A stretch of 64,000 nt of DNA, taken from positions 186,001 to 250,000 of the forward strand of contig JAGKQE010000025.1 in assembly GCA_022609375.1 (NCBI GenBank), read 5' to 3'. The stretch comes from Xenosphaeropsis pyriputrescens (lineage: Eukaryota > Ascomycota > Leotiomycetes > Phacidiales > Phacidiaceae). Each line of letters begins with the position of its first letter. Position 1 is the stretch's first letter. The notes under the pieces were generated by a model. That model did no database searches. It was not told the DNA's origin and was given only the letters and a program-made list of their open reading frames with translations. The translations under genes and the position numbers were made by a program. This document shows, in pieces, positions 13,424 to 23,731 of the stretch.

Positions 13424-14121
13424 TCAGTCTTCCAAATCCGATGGTAAGGAGCTGAGCCTCGCGGACCCCTCCCTCCCGTCTCCAAGAGTCTCGTCTCCCT
13501 CCGATTTCCAATCCTCTGGCCGTTCTTCCCCCTCCAGAAGCGCTAGGAAGCCGCTTTCTCCAACAGCTTTTCTGACACACTCTTCCATAAGTATTCCCAT
13601 GGCAATCAGAGCCGTTCCATCCATGCTTTTCCAATTTGCCTTTCCCCTCTTCCCAATACCATGGCAATCAGAAGTATAGAAATGTGCGGCATAAACATGT
13701 ATGGCTTTCAACAAATCTGAGTTGGGCAACAATCCAGGCTCCAGGTCTTCGTTTGCGAAGTAAAAATCCTTTTCCGCGTATCGAGTCGGAGCATTTTTCC
13801 GGCGAAACAGCACGGCTTCTGGCGGCAAGGCTTTACTTGAGGAAGTGGCTGTATCCCGAGTGCTTGAGATATATGGAATCTTGCGTATGAAACCCGACAC
13901 GGAGATACGCCCTGCGTTGTGATGCACATCAGCTCTCGGGTCAAGCGTGATGAATATGTATGATACGTACCTGCGACAGCATCGTAGACAGATACGTATC
14001 TTCGTCGTAAGGTGTCGGAAGCTACGCTGGGTGACCGTTTCCTCGAATGAGATATTCCCCGGGGTCGGCTGCGCTTAACGCGCTGTGCTCGTCCATGGCG
14101 TCTTGGAGTCGAAGGTGTCAT
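13424..14121 (-). CDS. Rrn10-like RNA polymerase I upstream activation factor subunit
   Basis: Two exons on the minus strand (14121-13971 and 13911-13424; 59 bp intron with donor gtacgt and acceptor cag) give 212 aa. The N-terminus (1-50) is basic and Arg/Ser-rich. The conserved part (about 85-160) holds the block SDLLKAIHVYAAHFY, a gap, then W-K-S-M-D, ALIAMGILMEE and VRKAVGES. This resembles yeast Rrn10 around its DLRVVHYYATQLC, F-D-E-T-S-L-I-T-L-G-L-L-I-E and VKDYL segments, from memory. Rrn10 is a subunit of the UAF complex that activates rDNA transcription. The resemblance is to a short domain, so the assignment is probable rather than proven. It is divergent from the CSA-like gene, 436 bp apart. 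Confidence 0.7.
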
Positions 14122-14557
14122 GTTGATTTGGTGGATTTTCGATTCGGGATCACTTGCTGAGGGTGCGGGCGGGGCGTGATTGTGTTGTCAGCGATTGAAC
14201 ATATTGAGGCGCAGAGAAGCTCTTGAAGAGACCAGATGGCGAGGGTTAGAAATAGTGATTATGTATTCGTCGTTGCCCGAATCTCGGCGCATCAGACGTA
14301 GAGGAAAGAACAACAATGTAGAAGAAAATCAAATGTGCTCGTGCTCATGCTCATGCTCGTGCTCGTTCAAACCAAACAAAATATATTCATTCGCGCAGAA
14401 CAACAGAGTGTTCTAAGGCGCAGCAATTCCGCGCCGTGACGTACCAAGGCACCCCGCCAGTCGCGCAATGCTGACCCGAGTGACTACAATCGCATCACAA
14501 CAGCAGTAGCAACAACAAAGACAACAACAAGATACTCAACCCGAGGAATCTAGATGC
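14122..14557. promoter_or_regulatory. Shared divergent promoter, Rrn10-like / CSA-like genes
   Basis: This 436 bp spacer lies between two divergent start codons and should hold both promoters. It contains a GTGCTC/ATGCTC hexamer array (14335-14366) and a CA/CAA-rich leader (14497-14535) just before the CSA start. No TATA box or other defined site is obvious. Confidence 0.5.
14335..14366. repeat. GTGCTC/ATGCTC hexamer array
   Basis: Five hexamers alternating gtgctc and atgctc inside the divergent promoter. Confidence 0.8.
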
Positions 14558-15996
14558 ATGAATCAACATTTGTTTGATCGTGAGGTCGGCTCTCTTGGGC
14601 CCCACGCCTTTGAGAGAATCCAGACCTCTAAGCTTGTCTATGCGACTCAACCTGCTCCGGCGTTGCGATTCAATGGTGGGGAAATAGAAATCGCTCGGGA
14701 TGATTCTACCTCGACATCTTCAGCAATATGGGCTCACCAATCAGGTGTGAACTCGTTGGCTATTGATCACCTTGATGGCAGATTGTAAGTTGTTCAGTTG
14801 TATCATATACATAAGGCTAATGATACAAGCATGATATCTGGCGGGGCAGATTCCTCAGTCAAGCTATGGGATCTCGAGCAAGGCTTCATCTCCAAGAATA
14901 CAACTCGGGTCTATCAGCCGATTGGTAAAGTTGCTAAGTATGAATTCATCATCAGATCCTGTGCTTGACTGACAAGACTAGGCAAACAGGACATAAATTC
15001 GGTATCACAAAAGTGAGCTTCTATCCCTTCGATCCGGAGGCCTTCCTCTCCTCCTCGTACGACCACACAGTCAAAATATACGCTACCGAGACCCAAGCCC
15101 TCGCCTCCTCCTTTGATCTGGGTTCTGTAGTTTATTCTCACGACATGTCTCCCATCGCACAGCACCTTCTCGTCGCTTGCGCAACCCAACATCCAGCCAT
15201 CCGCCTCGTCGATCTTCGATCGGGCTCAAGTGTGCATTCCTTAGCAGGTCATCAGGGAGCAGTACTATCCGTCTGCTGGAGTCCCACGAAAGAGTATATA
15301 TTGGCCAGTGGGGGGATCGATGGCTCTGTACGTTTATGGGATGTTCGAAGAAGTGCCCCGAACTTGGGGTCACTTGATATGGAAAATTCGATCGGCATTA
15401 TCGACAGGAACAAGGATGCGAAGGCACATTCGGGAGCTGTAAACGGATTGACATGGACGGATGATGGGGATTATATAGTCTCTGCTGCGCACGATCAGCG
15501 TATTCGAGTCTGGAATGCCGCAAATGGTGCCAACACGCTCGCTAGCTTTGGGCCTACCCTGAAGAATTCTCAACTCTCCACTCTGTCTCTTCTCACCCCG
15601 CCATCTGGCCTGACCCCGCCTTCAAAACATGTCCTCTACTATCCCAACGAGGCAGAGATCCTACAATTCGACATGCATGAGGGACGACTGTTGAAACGGC
15701 TCAGGGGGGGTGGACCAGTGACTGCGGCAGTGCGATCACCAACTGGAGAGAGGAATATCCGAAATAGGGTCACGGCCTTAGCCTGGAATGGTAGCGATTG
15801 TGGGTTGTACACGGCGCATACAGATGGGCAGATCAGGGGTTGGCTACCGAGGACAAAGGATGATGAGGTAGGTGACGAGGAAGAGATGGAACCTGTGAGT
15901 AGCGATACGAAGAATGATGAGACTATGGTGAGGAAGAGAAAGGTCTTAGACGACATCTTAAAAGACATGACGAAATCTAAGATTACGTTTACTTGA
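14558..15996 (+). CDS. CSA/ERCC8-like WD40 protein of transcription-coupled repair
   Basis: Three exons (14558-14784, 14830-14937, 14982-15996; introns of 45 and 44 bp) encode about 449 aa. CSA/ERCC8 (yeast Rad28) is the WD40 substrate receptor of a CUL4-DDB1 ubiquitin ligase that acts when RNA polymerase II stalls at DNA damage. Diagnostic segments match human CSA from memory: DGRFMISGGADSSVKLWDLE after the first junction, FYPFDPEAFLSSSYDHTVKIY, VVYSHDMSPIAQHLLVACAT, LRSGSSVHSLAGHQGAVLSV, ILASGGIDGSVRLWDVRR and RIRVWNAANGANTLASFG. Several repeats end in W-D or W-N dipeptides, and the C-terminus is acidic and lysine-rich. Both junctions restore the family alignment (GRF/MISGG and VAK/QTGHKFG), which supports the model. 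The stop lies 150 bp from the stop of the convergent Prp2-like gene. Confidence 0.9.
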
Positions 15997-16146
15997 AATA
16001 TTATGGACTCCATCTCCCTACGTCTGTAAACCTGCATTGTTTTGAGTGATGAAAATAAATAATGGATGACCCGGCTAATGTGCCTAACTGCATTTCATGG
16101 ATCTGATATTGAGGTACTTCATACCTAGAAAAGCTCTCAGCTAAAC

Positions 16147-19100
16147 TCAAATTCTACTCTTATCCTTCGGCATCTTCCTATCCTCCAGCGCTTCCAAATC
16201 CTTTTTCTTATGGAAATGCGGTGCAGCCTCGTGCAACCATTCCGGTTTGATGGGCATGCAACTACGCATATACTCCTTCGTTGTCTGAACAAGCTCATAA
16301 TACAGCATCATCTTAATCGGCGGATTGGCATCCATCAGTACCGACGAAGGATGTACATAGACCGTCGTATTATTCTTGACCGTCCGATAACTATCCCCAC
16401 CACGCTGCAGCCTTGCAGCATTGGGGAAGAAGCCGGCAGTAATAGCCTTCTGGATAGGTACAAGGTCTACAGCACCAACAGTGCTCAGCGTGACCTCCAC
16501 GCGTTCACAAAGTTTCGCAAGTTGATCGCGTACGTCTCGCGCGCGCGTTAGACTGCGCTGTTGCAGAAAATTCTCCTTGGCCCACACGTAGCTGAAATCG
16601 CTGTCGACCCACTGGTTCCAAATGTTCAATAGTGTGAGATGGTCACCGCCATCCTTGACGGTAAAGCGAGCGCGCGCACTGTCGGCGTGGATCTTCTTGT
16701 CCTTGGGTCGGAAGAATAGCGCAGAGGCCTCGGAGAGCATTGAGACGATGGAGAGCACCTCCTCAACACAACCTAGCTTGTCGGCGGCCAGGATCGCTTT
16801 CGCGAGCATGGGATCCGTTGGGAATTCAGCCATTTGGCGACCGAGTTTTGTAAGCTCTCCCTGGTGATTCAGGGCTTGTAATGCAAAGAGCTGGTTCAGT
16901 GCGCCGATAAGCGTTTCGGTTGGTGGAGGGTCCATGAATTCGAATTCAAGGAGATCGTTGATGCCCAGGGATTTCAGGAGGAGCACGACACTATTGAGAT
17001 TTGTGCGCTGGATTTCTGGCGTCGTGTTCTCTTCCATCTCATTGAAGAAGGCCCACTTGGTATACAGTCGGAAACATTTTCCAGGTCCCACACGTCCGGC
17101 TCGTCCACTTCTCTGGTTGGCAGACGCACGAGATGCAGGTACTGCTACCAACTTCGACATGCCTGTGGTAGGGTTGTAGACGTTCTCTTTGACAAATCCT
17201 GGGTCAATAACATAAACAATACCGTCAATGGTCAAACTAGTTTCTGCGATGTTGGTTGCGAGAACAACTTTTCTAGCTCCATCGGGTGTTGGCTCGAAGA
17301 TCTTGCTCTGCAGTTCAGAAGGCAGATTTGCATAAATTGGGCAAATAACTAACTCAGGCACACGACTGCCCAGCTTCCGCGCAATTTCGGATATGTTCTG
17401 CTCTGCGGCTTCAATTTCATCCTGTCCAGTCAAGAAGACTAGAATATCCCCCTTTCCTTGCGTTGTGTGAATTTGAAACACTGTTGTGATAGCTGCTGCG
17501 AGATAATTTGCTTCAGGTTGGGGAGTGTAATGAATGTCGACGGGATATCGTCGACCTGGAATATTGAAGATAGGAGCATCGTCAAAATACTCGGCGAACT
17601 TCTGTGCATTCATCGTAGCTGAGGAGATCAACAGTTTCATCTCTGGACGTTCTCTCGCGAGGTCCTTGACTAGTGCCAACAAGATGTCGGTATGAACGGT
17701 ACGTTCATGGGCCTCGTCGATCATGAGTGCAGAGTAGCCTCCAAGATCTGGCTCGGTCATGAATTCTCGTAGAAGCATACCATCTGTCATGTATTTCAGA
17801 ATGGTTTTGTCGCTAGTAGAGTCTTCGAATCGAATAGAGTATCCAACTTCGTTACCCACTTTGACTCCCATTTCATCTGCAACACGAGCTGCAACACTCA
17901 TCGCTGCTACACGACGAGGCTGTGTACATCCAACTTTAAGACCGTCCTTTGTGTATCCAGCCTCATGTAAGTATTGAGGAAGCTGAGTAGTCTTTCCACT
18001 ACCCGTTTCTCCAACAATGACCAGCACCTGGTACTCCGCAAGTGCTGCCAAAAATTGCTCACGGTATTGGTAAATCGGCAAGCTCTTCCTCGTCTCATCC
18101 ATTGAGAGTGCCTTCTTTTCTGCCGCCTTCAGCTGCTCAGCCATAAATCTTTCCTCCTGGCTCAGTCCTTTACCTTCCCCAGGTAATTTGGAGTCCATGA
18201 CCCATTTAATTCCTTGCGCTTCATCTAAAACATAATCGTATTCGCCAGTATCCACTCGTTCTGTACTCTTGATCTGTGACTTTGCCTTTTCGGTCTGTTC
18301 TCTCTCCCATTCATCATGCTCCGTAACATGTCTCTCATTTCCGTACTCATCCCGATCAACATATCTCTTGTACATAGCCTCCTCCTTCCTCTTCCGATCG
18401 ATCTTACCCTTTTCCGTAATATAATCTTCTGGCATAGCATATCCATCGAGATGGTCATCAATTCGTAATCGTTCTTCCGCGATCCGCAGAACCTCTCTGT
18501 TTTTCGCAAACTCTGCCTTCTCTTTCTCAGACAAGCTCACACCGCTCCGTAACTCTTCAGTTTCTTCAATGACTTGCTTGCGCAATAGTGCCAGCCGCTC
18601 AGCTTCACGTTTCTTGAGGTATTCCTGTCTGGATCTCTCACGAAGATCTGGCAAAGCAGCACTTCTCGCAGCAGCGTCATCACCCAGAGCCCTTCGCCTC
18701 GCAAGATCCTTGCCATCTTTCGTTGATGAGCGATCCTCTACAATCTTCTTCGTTTTGTCGTCATCTTTAGATCGCAGTCTTTTCGCAAAAGCCTCACGCT
18801 CATCAATATCCCGCTTCCGCTCAAGTTCCTCCCTCGCTCCATCGGACAAATCTGCCTCATCCACAGGCTCAGCCTCGTGATCAGTCTTTATTCGTTTCGA
18901 GGCCGATTCTTGAAATTCTGGCTCCTCATCAGAAACATACTCCTCATCGCCCCAACGATCCTCAAAATCTGCCTCATCGGCGGCTCGCCGTCTGGTCGGC
19001 TTCGATCTATGCTCCGTTTCCCGCCGTGGTGATCTTTCGCGTTTGGGTGATCTATCTCTTCCTGGCGAAAGTTCCCGACTTCTGTCTCTGTGCCTCTCAC

Positions 19101-19212
19101 GTCTTTTGGAGCTTTCGCCATGTCGGCGCTTCTCTTTCTTCTTCTCGACTACCTTAGCCGGTCCGAGATCGTCGTCGTCCATCGCCACCAAGGCGTACCT
19201 CTTTCCACTCAT
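16147..19212 (-). CDS. DEAH-box spliceosomal RNA helicase, Prp2/DHX16 type
   Basis: A single open frame of 1021 aa. Prp2/DHX16 (Cdc28 of fission yeast) remodels the Bact spliceosome before the first transesterification, in the nucleus. Residues 1-75 are RS/RD-rich and 120-330 are charged and probably coiled. The helicase core shows motif I GETGSGKTT (401-409), TQPRR (430-434), DEAH (499-502), SAT (531-533) and motif VI QRSGRAGR (700-707), followed by the HA2/OB region ending in a Lys-rich tail. The closest family by wording is DHX16: YMTDGMLLREF, FDDAPIFNIPGRRYPVDI and ANLPSELQSKIF. Human DHX16 has about 100 residues upstream of the segment equivalent to this start. An in-frame stop lies just upstream, so a missing short 5' exon is possible. 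Start and stop are otherwise clear. Confidence 0.93.
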   Translation of the reverse strand: MSGKRYALVAMDDDDLGPAKVVEKKKEKRRHGESSKRRERHRDRSRELSPGRDRSPKRERSPRRETEHRSKPTRRRAADEADFEDRWGDEEYVSDEEPEFQESASKRIKTDHEAEPVDEADLSDGAREELERKRDIDEREAFAKRLRSKDDDKTKKIVEDRSSTKDGKDLARRRALGDDAAARSAALPDLRERSRQEYLKKREAERLALLRKQVIEETEELRSGVSLSEKEKAEFAKNREVLRIAEERLRIDDHLDGYAMPEDYITEKGKIDRKRKEEAMYKRYVDRDEYGNERHVTEHDEWEREQTEKAKSQIKSTERVDTGEYDYVLDEAQGIKWVMDSKLPGEGKGLSQEERFMAEQLKAAEKKALSMDETRKSLPIYQYREQFLAALAEYQVLVIVGETGSGKTTQLPQYLHEAGYTKDGLKVGCTQPRRVAAMSVAARVADEMGVKVGNEVGYSIRFEDSTSDKTILKYMTDGMLLREFMTEPDLGGYSALMIDEAHERTVHTDILLALVKDLARERPEMKLLISSATMNAQKFAEYFDDAPIFNIPGRRYPVDIHYTPQPEANYLAAAITTVFQIHTTQGKGDILVFLTGQDEIEAAEQNISEIARKLGSRVPELVICPIYANLPSELQSKIFEPTPDGARKVVLATNIAETSLTIDGIVYVIDPGFVKENVYNPTTGMSKLVAVPASRASANQRSGRAGRVGPGKCFRLYTKWAFFNEMEENTTPEIQRTNLNSVVLLLKSLGINDLLEFEFMDPPPTETLIGALNQLFALQALNHQGELTKLGRQMAEFPTDPMLAKAILAADKLGCVEEVLSIVSMLSEASALFFRPKDKKIHADSARARFTVKDGGDHLTLLNIWNQWVDSDFSYVWAKENFLQQRSLTRARDVRDQLAKLCERVEVTLSTVGAVDLVPIQKAITAGFFPNAARLQRGGDSYRTVKNNTTVYVHPSSVLMDANPPIKMMLYYELVQTTKEYMRSCMPIKPEWLHEAAPHFHKKKDLEALEDRKMPKDKSRI

Positions 19213-19655
19213 AATTGCAACTGTAGCAGTACTCTGAATTATGGTGAGTCAGAGTCGCTGAAAACCCCAATGCTGATTGGCAAATCTAGAGAAAGCCTCT
19301 AGTCCAGCTGTAAGTATCCACGTGAGTTTACGATCAAGAGATATATGAGAAGTGAAGGCGTCGAGACAGAGGCGTAACTGTTGTTGCACGAGCTGTATGT
19401 AGCTCCACAAAGTTTATGTTAAGTTGCAGACCCCGGAAGTTTGTGTTTGCACTGTTTGCCTCGCTCTCGATTTCGCCGATACAGACACGCTGGTATCTTT
19501 GGAGGGCCCTGGATGACCAACGATCACTTTCTTTCGCACCGCACTTGTCGCGAATCGCCAATTACCTTCTCTATATTTCTTGCAATCGTTTTATAATAGT
19601 TGCAGTAGTAGGGAGTTGGGAGTTGGGATTTCAATATCCTCCCATCGGCGCAAAG
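19213..19655. promoter_or_regulatory. Divergent promoter, Prp2-like / ER DnaJ genes
   Basis: A 443 bp spacer between two divergent starts. The minus-strand half has no convincing extra N-terminal exon for the helicase. I see no clear TATA box or unfolded-protein-response element by eye. Confidence 0.5.
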
Positions 19656-20991
19656 ATGTGGCTATTTCGTGCGTTCTTGGTGTTGCTGTTTGTTGTACAG
19701 CTCGTCGCATGCGCAGAAGATTATTACAAGGTACGATAACTGTGACTTAGACATCTATGAAACCAAAGCTAATTCTTCTGTAGATCCTCGGTGTAGACAA
19801 GTCGGCTTCGGATAAAGATATTAAGAAACAATATCGAACATTATCCAAGAAGTATCATCCAGATAAGAATCCGTAAGGACACTGTCATGCTTTAGATAAC
19901 TCTCATTAATTTTTCTCAGTGGCAATGAAGAGGCCAAGCAAAAGTTTGTCGAAGTCGCAGAAGCATACGAGGCTCTCTCAGATGCGAATACTCGAAAAAT
20001 CTACGATCAATATGGACACGAAGGTTTGAAACAACAAGGCCAGCGCGGTGGTCAAGGTCATGACCCATTCGATCTGTTCTCACGATTTTTCGGCGGCGGC
20101 GGGCACTTCGGGCATCACCAAGGCGTTCGACGAGGACCAGACATGGATGTCCGAGTCCAAATTCCATTGAGAAGCTTCTACAACGGGCAGACGACCGAGT
20201 TCCAGCTTGAGAAGCAAGCAATTTGTGAGGAGTGCGAGGGTAGCGGCAGTGCAGATGGAAAGGTTGAGACATGTTCTAGCTGTAGTGGACATGGTGTCAA
20301 GGTGCAGAAACACATGCTTGCGCCTGGCATTTTCCAAAATGTCCAAATGCAGTGCGATCAGTGTGGCGGCCAAGGAAAGACCATCAAGCACAAGTGCAAG
20401 GTGTGTGGAGGCCACAGGGTCGTCAAGAAGACATCGACTTTCACTTTGGACGTCCAAAGAGGTGTGCCGAAGGGCCACAGAGTCAGCTACGAGAATGATG
20501 CTGAAGAGAGTCCCGATTGGGTTGCTGGAGACTTGCACGTCACTTTGGTTGAAAAGGCGCCTAACTTGGATGAGGATAATGAGTTGAAGGTTGACGGAAC
20601 CTTTTTCAGGAGAAAGGATGACCATCTCTACTGGACGGAGATGCTCTCCCTTCGTGAGGCGTGGATGGGAGATTGGACTAGAAACATCACGCATTTGGAT
20701 GGACATGTGGTGCAATTATCCAGGAAGCGCGGTGAAACTGTCCAGCCTAAGCAGGTTGAGAGGGTCGCGGGAGAGGGTATGCCCATCTGGCATGAGGATG
20801 GTGATAGTCCCGAACACGAGCACAAGTTTGGTGATTTGGTTGTGACATACGAAGTTGTCTTGCCAGATAAGATGGAGAAGGGCATGGAGAAAGAATTCTG
20901 GGCCCTCTGGGAAAAGTGGAGGAAAAAGAATGGTGTTGATCTCCATCATGATAGCGGAAGACCTACACCTGTACCCAAGGATGAGCTTTGA
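19656..20991 (+). CDS. ER-luminal DnaJ co-chaperone, Scj1/ERdj3 type
   Basis: Three exons (19656-19730, 19784-19872, 19920-20991) encode 411 aa. A hydrophobic signal peptide (about 1-20, ending LVACAEDYY) targets the ER. The J domain follows at once, with the HPD tripeptide at 50-52, then a Gly/Phe-rich linker (GHDPFDLFSRFFGGGGHF). Next come four CxxCxGxG-type zinc motifs (CEECEGSG, CSSCSGHG, CDQCGGQG, CKVCGGHR), a C-terminal substrate-binding domain and a terminal KDEL retrieval signal. This is a class A J-protein that stimulates the ER Hsp70 (Kar2/BiP) in folding and degradation of luminal proteins. It is divergent from the Prp2-like gene and convergent with the next gene. All key residues are present. 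Confidence 0.95.
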
Positions 20992-21448
20992 AGATTGTAT
21001 GCCAGATAGAACTAGACTTGTACAACATATCAACAATGAGTTAGCGGATAAGGTTCATTGCAGAAAAACACAACAGAAAGGCTTTCCAAAGACGTAATAC
21101 TAAGATGAGCACTGACATGACCCTCCATAGTGAATAGAGCACAGTAAATGTTGGACAAGAAGAAAGGTCCATACTACTTGTCAATCAAATCCTCTCCTTC
21201 ACGAAACACAACCAGTCCATGTACACCAATGAAATCCCTCATTCCATCCCTATCCCGCGCCAAACACCAGCCTGGTTGAAATTCAAACCAAATACCCATG
21301 ATAACGACAAAGGTTTCGCAATCCTCACGTGATAAAGATGTTCCAAACCATGCAGTGCGGTCGAGTCCCACTAATGAAATAAGGAAACAGAGAAACCCTC
21401 CCATGAACATCTACTACTCTCGACTTCGTTCACAGCTCATATCCCACT
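20992..21448. other. Convergent intergenic spacer
   Basis: 457 bp between two stop codons. It holds the 3' regions of both genes; nothing else was recognised. Confidence 0.6.
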
Positions 21449-22627
21449 CTACTTATTCAACACAGCCTCATAGAATGTAACCAAAACGCCAATTCCACAT
21501 CCTGTCAAAACACCCATTGGACCACCATAAAGCGCACTGTTGATCCTTGCTACATGCTCAAGATCGACCCAACCACCAAAGGTAGCGTCCTGCGCATACA
21601 CAACGTAGGTCAACAAAGCCTTAACGACGTTGAAGGTCAACGGATCGAACTTATATTCAAAACGACTCTGCGACTTTCCTGTGTTTGGTTTGCTCGTCAA
21701 GTTGAAGAAGTAAGATGTGAAGAGCGGAACGAATAAGCTAGTGGTCGCCCAGAGCAATGCTGGACCCCAGAAGCTGCTTGTAAGAAGGAGGAACATATCC
21801 GGGATCTTGACATCGTACGAAGAGGTGTGCAGGAGATTGATAGCTGGGATGGTAAAGGCGAAACGATCGGACAGAACCTCGCGGCGAAGACAATAGGCCT
21901 CGAAAGCCATGATGAGAGCTTCCACGGAGACCACATTGGACAAAGTTTCGCGGGTATCCTGTGCAATCTCTAAGGCACCCGAATCCTCGAATGACTGCGA
22001 GATTCGGCGACGTACAACGGCAGTACGGCGATCAATCACGTCTGCGACTATGCTTGGCGATGGGGGCAGAGGAAGGTTGTTTGCGAATGACAGGCTCGAC
22101 GCGCGACCCGGAGTTCTTGCGATGGCATCTGTGGCGCGCGTGGAGACGCCTTCAACTTCGGATTCATCACTGCAGCTATCAGGAAAAGTCAAGGTCGAAT
22201 GGACGGACGCGTCGCGACTTACACGGTTGCGGCCAGAGCCTCAGAGACATCTTCGACGACTTTGTTTACTTTCTTCTTGATGGACTTCACATTGTTCTCT
22301 GCTACACTGGTTATACTGGGCGCCTCTCTCTTTACTGGCGACAAGTCTCCGCGTTTTTTGTAAAAGGGTGTTAGACGCGTATCGCTCATGAGGTGCGAGG
22401 AGTTGCTGCGCAAGTAATCATCAAGCGCGACCTCAAGCTCGGCCTTCTTGAGTCCATCGTACCTGAATCCCACAAGGAATCGTCAGCATCTCAGTTCTTA
22501 TGGATTTTACGGGATTCTCTAGCCCGGAAATAGGAAGGGAAACCGACTCTTTGAAGCCAACTGAGTCCGCCAAATCCACCAATTCACTCTTCCTCTGCTT
22601 CTGCAACCAGTTCGAAGCACCCGACAT
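21449..22627 (-). CDS. SAP/HeH-like motif membrane protein, putative nuclear-envelope protein
   Basis: Three exons on the minus strand (22627-22548, 22462-22223, 22169-21449) encode 346 aa. Residues 1-45 (W-L-Q-K-Q-R-K-S-E-L, then Y-D-G-L-K-K-A-E-L-E-V-A-L-D-D-Y-L) form two helices joined by a short extension, as in SAP or HeH motifs. The middle is charged and disordered (KREAP, KKKVNK). Hydrophobic segments lie at about 232-262, 285-301 and 322-344, so the C-terminal half is membrane-embedded. An N-terminal HeH helix pair followed by membrane spans recalls Heh1/Heh2-Src1 inner nuclear membrane proteins, but I see no Man1-like C-terminal domain. The function is therefore inferred from architecture only. 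The first donor is the weak GTCGGT; it was chosen because it is the only one that joins the two halves of the motif in frame. Confidence 0.72.
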
Positions 22628-23731
22628 AGTTGCGTGATTATGGGTCGCGTGGATTATGCGATCGTGATGATGGGTTATAAGTGGTAGCAAGTGCTGGCTA
22701 TGATGGCGGTGAAGCTGTTGATGTAAGAAGCTGAAGTCGGCTTTGGTGGGGAGAGCTTGAGCTTGGGCTTGTGTTGCATGATGCTCCCCCGAAGCGGGTA
22801 CCGTGCGCGTGCCGGAGTAAACACGCCGAAGGTAAACAGAAGTCCGCTAACGAATGGTTCTCGAGATTTTTCACATTTATCCACCTTGCGACAAAGATTG
22901 TGAATGTTGGGCCAATGGAGGCTCGAGAATTTGTTTACCTGTGGATATCTATATTTTTCTCGCAGATTTTGTGTTGATATCGTTGGTTTTGCGTTGATTG
23001 GGACTGATCTGGATTTCGTGATAGAAATGTGATCTGGTTTCAACCTCTATACTTATTATTCGTGTATTATCTTGAGAATGGAATGGAACAATAGAACAAC
23101 GTATATTCGTTTGCTGCATACATAGATAGAGTACAGCCTCATTTATTGACGATACACGATTCTATATCTTATTCGGATTATCACAAGTTCGAAAGCCATA
23201 AGTAAGAGCTCGTTGTTCCTCGAAACTCTTAATTAGTGCCAACATGCATAAACATGCCCATATATCTTTGTAAAGCTCCAACTTGAATTCTCATTAATTC
23301 AAATAGTTGACAACCCGGCTGCCTCTCAATTCAAAGGAAGCTTCGTCCATCAAAATAAGCTTAATAAAGTTGGATGCCAATTACTTCCCGAATTTTGGCA
23401 TTTTTAAATGAAAGTTGAAGAATTAAATGGATAGAATTGTTATCTGAGAAAAGGTAAATTATAAAGTCTATCTAAGAACTGGGCCTTGCAGGTAACTAGT
23501 TGCAGTCGAAATGCACATATATTAAGATCATAAAATTGTAAGGAGTAGAAACTGTTATATAGTCTATAGATGCAGATTGTTGTAAGAGTGGGATATGCTG
23601 GCCATTTGCCAATTATAGAAATCAGTCTCGCCATCATGCATTATCTGGTCGTTGCTTGTGCTTTCACCATCGATTTGATGACCTCACACGCAAACCCTGA
23701 TATAGATGCCAAGGTGTTTGAAATAACCCAT
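22628..23731. other. Intergenic, AT-rich in its right half
   Basis: 1.1 kb between the start of the HeH-like protein gene and the stop of the P450 gene. The left 300 bp should carry the HeH gene promoter. The rest (about 23040-23640) is AT-rich with many stops in all frames. No gene seen. Confidence 0.6.
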
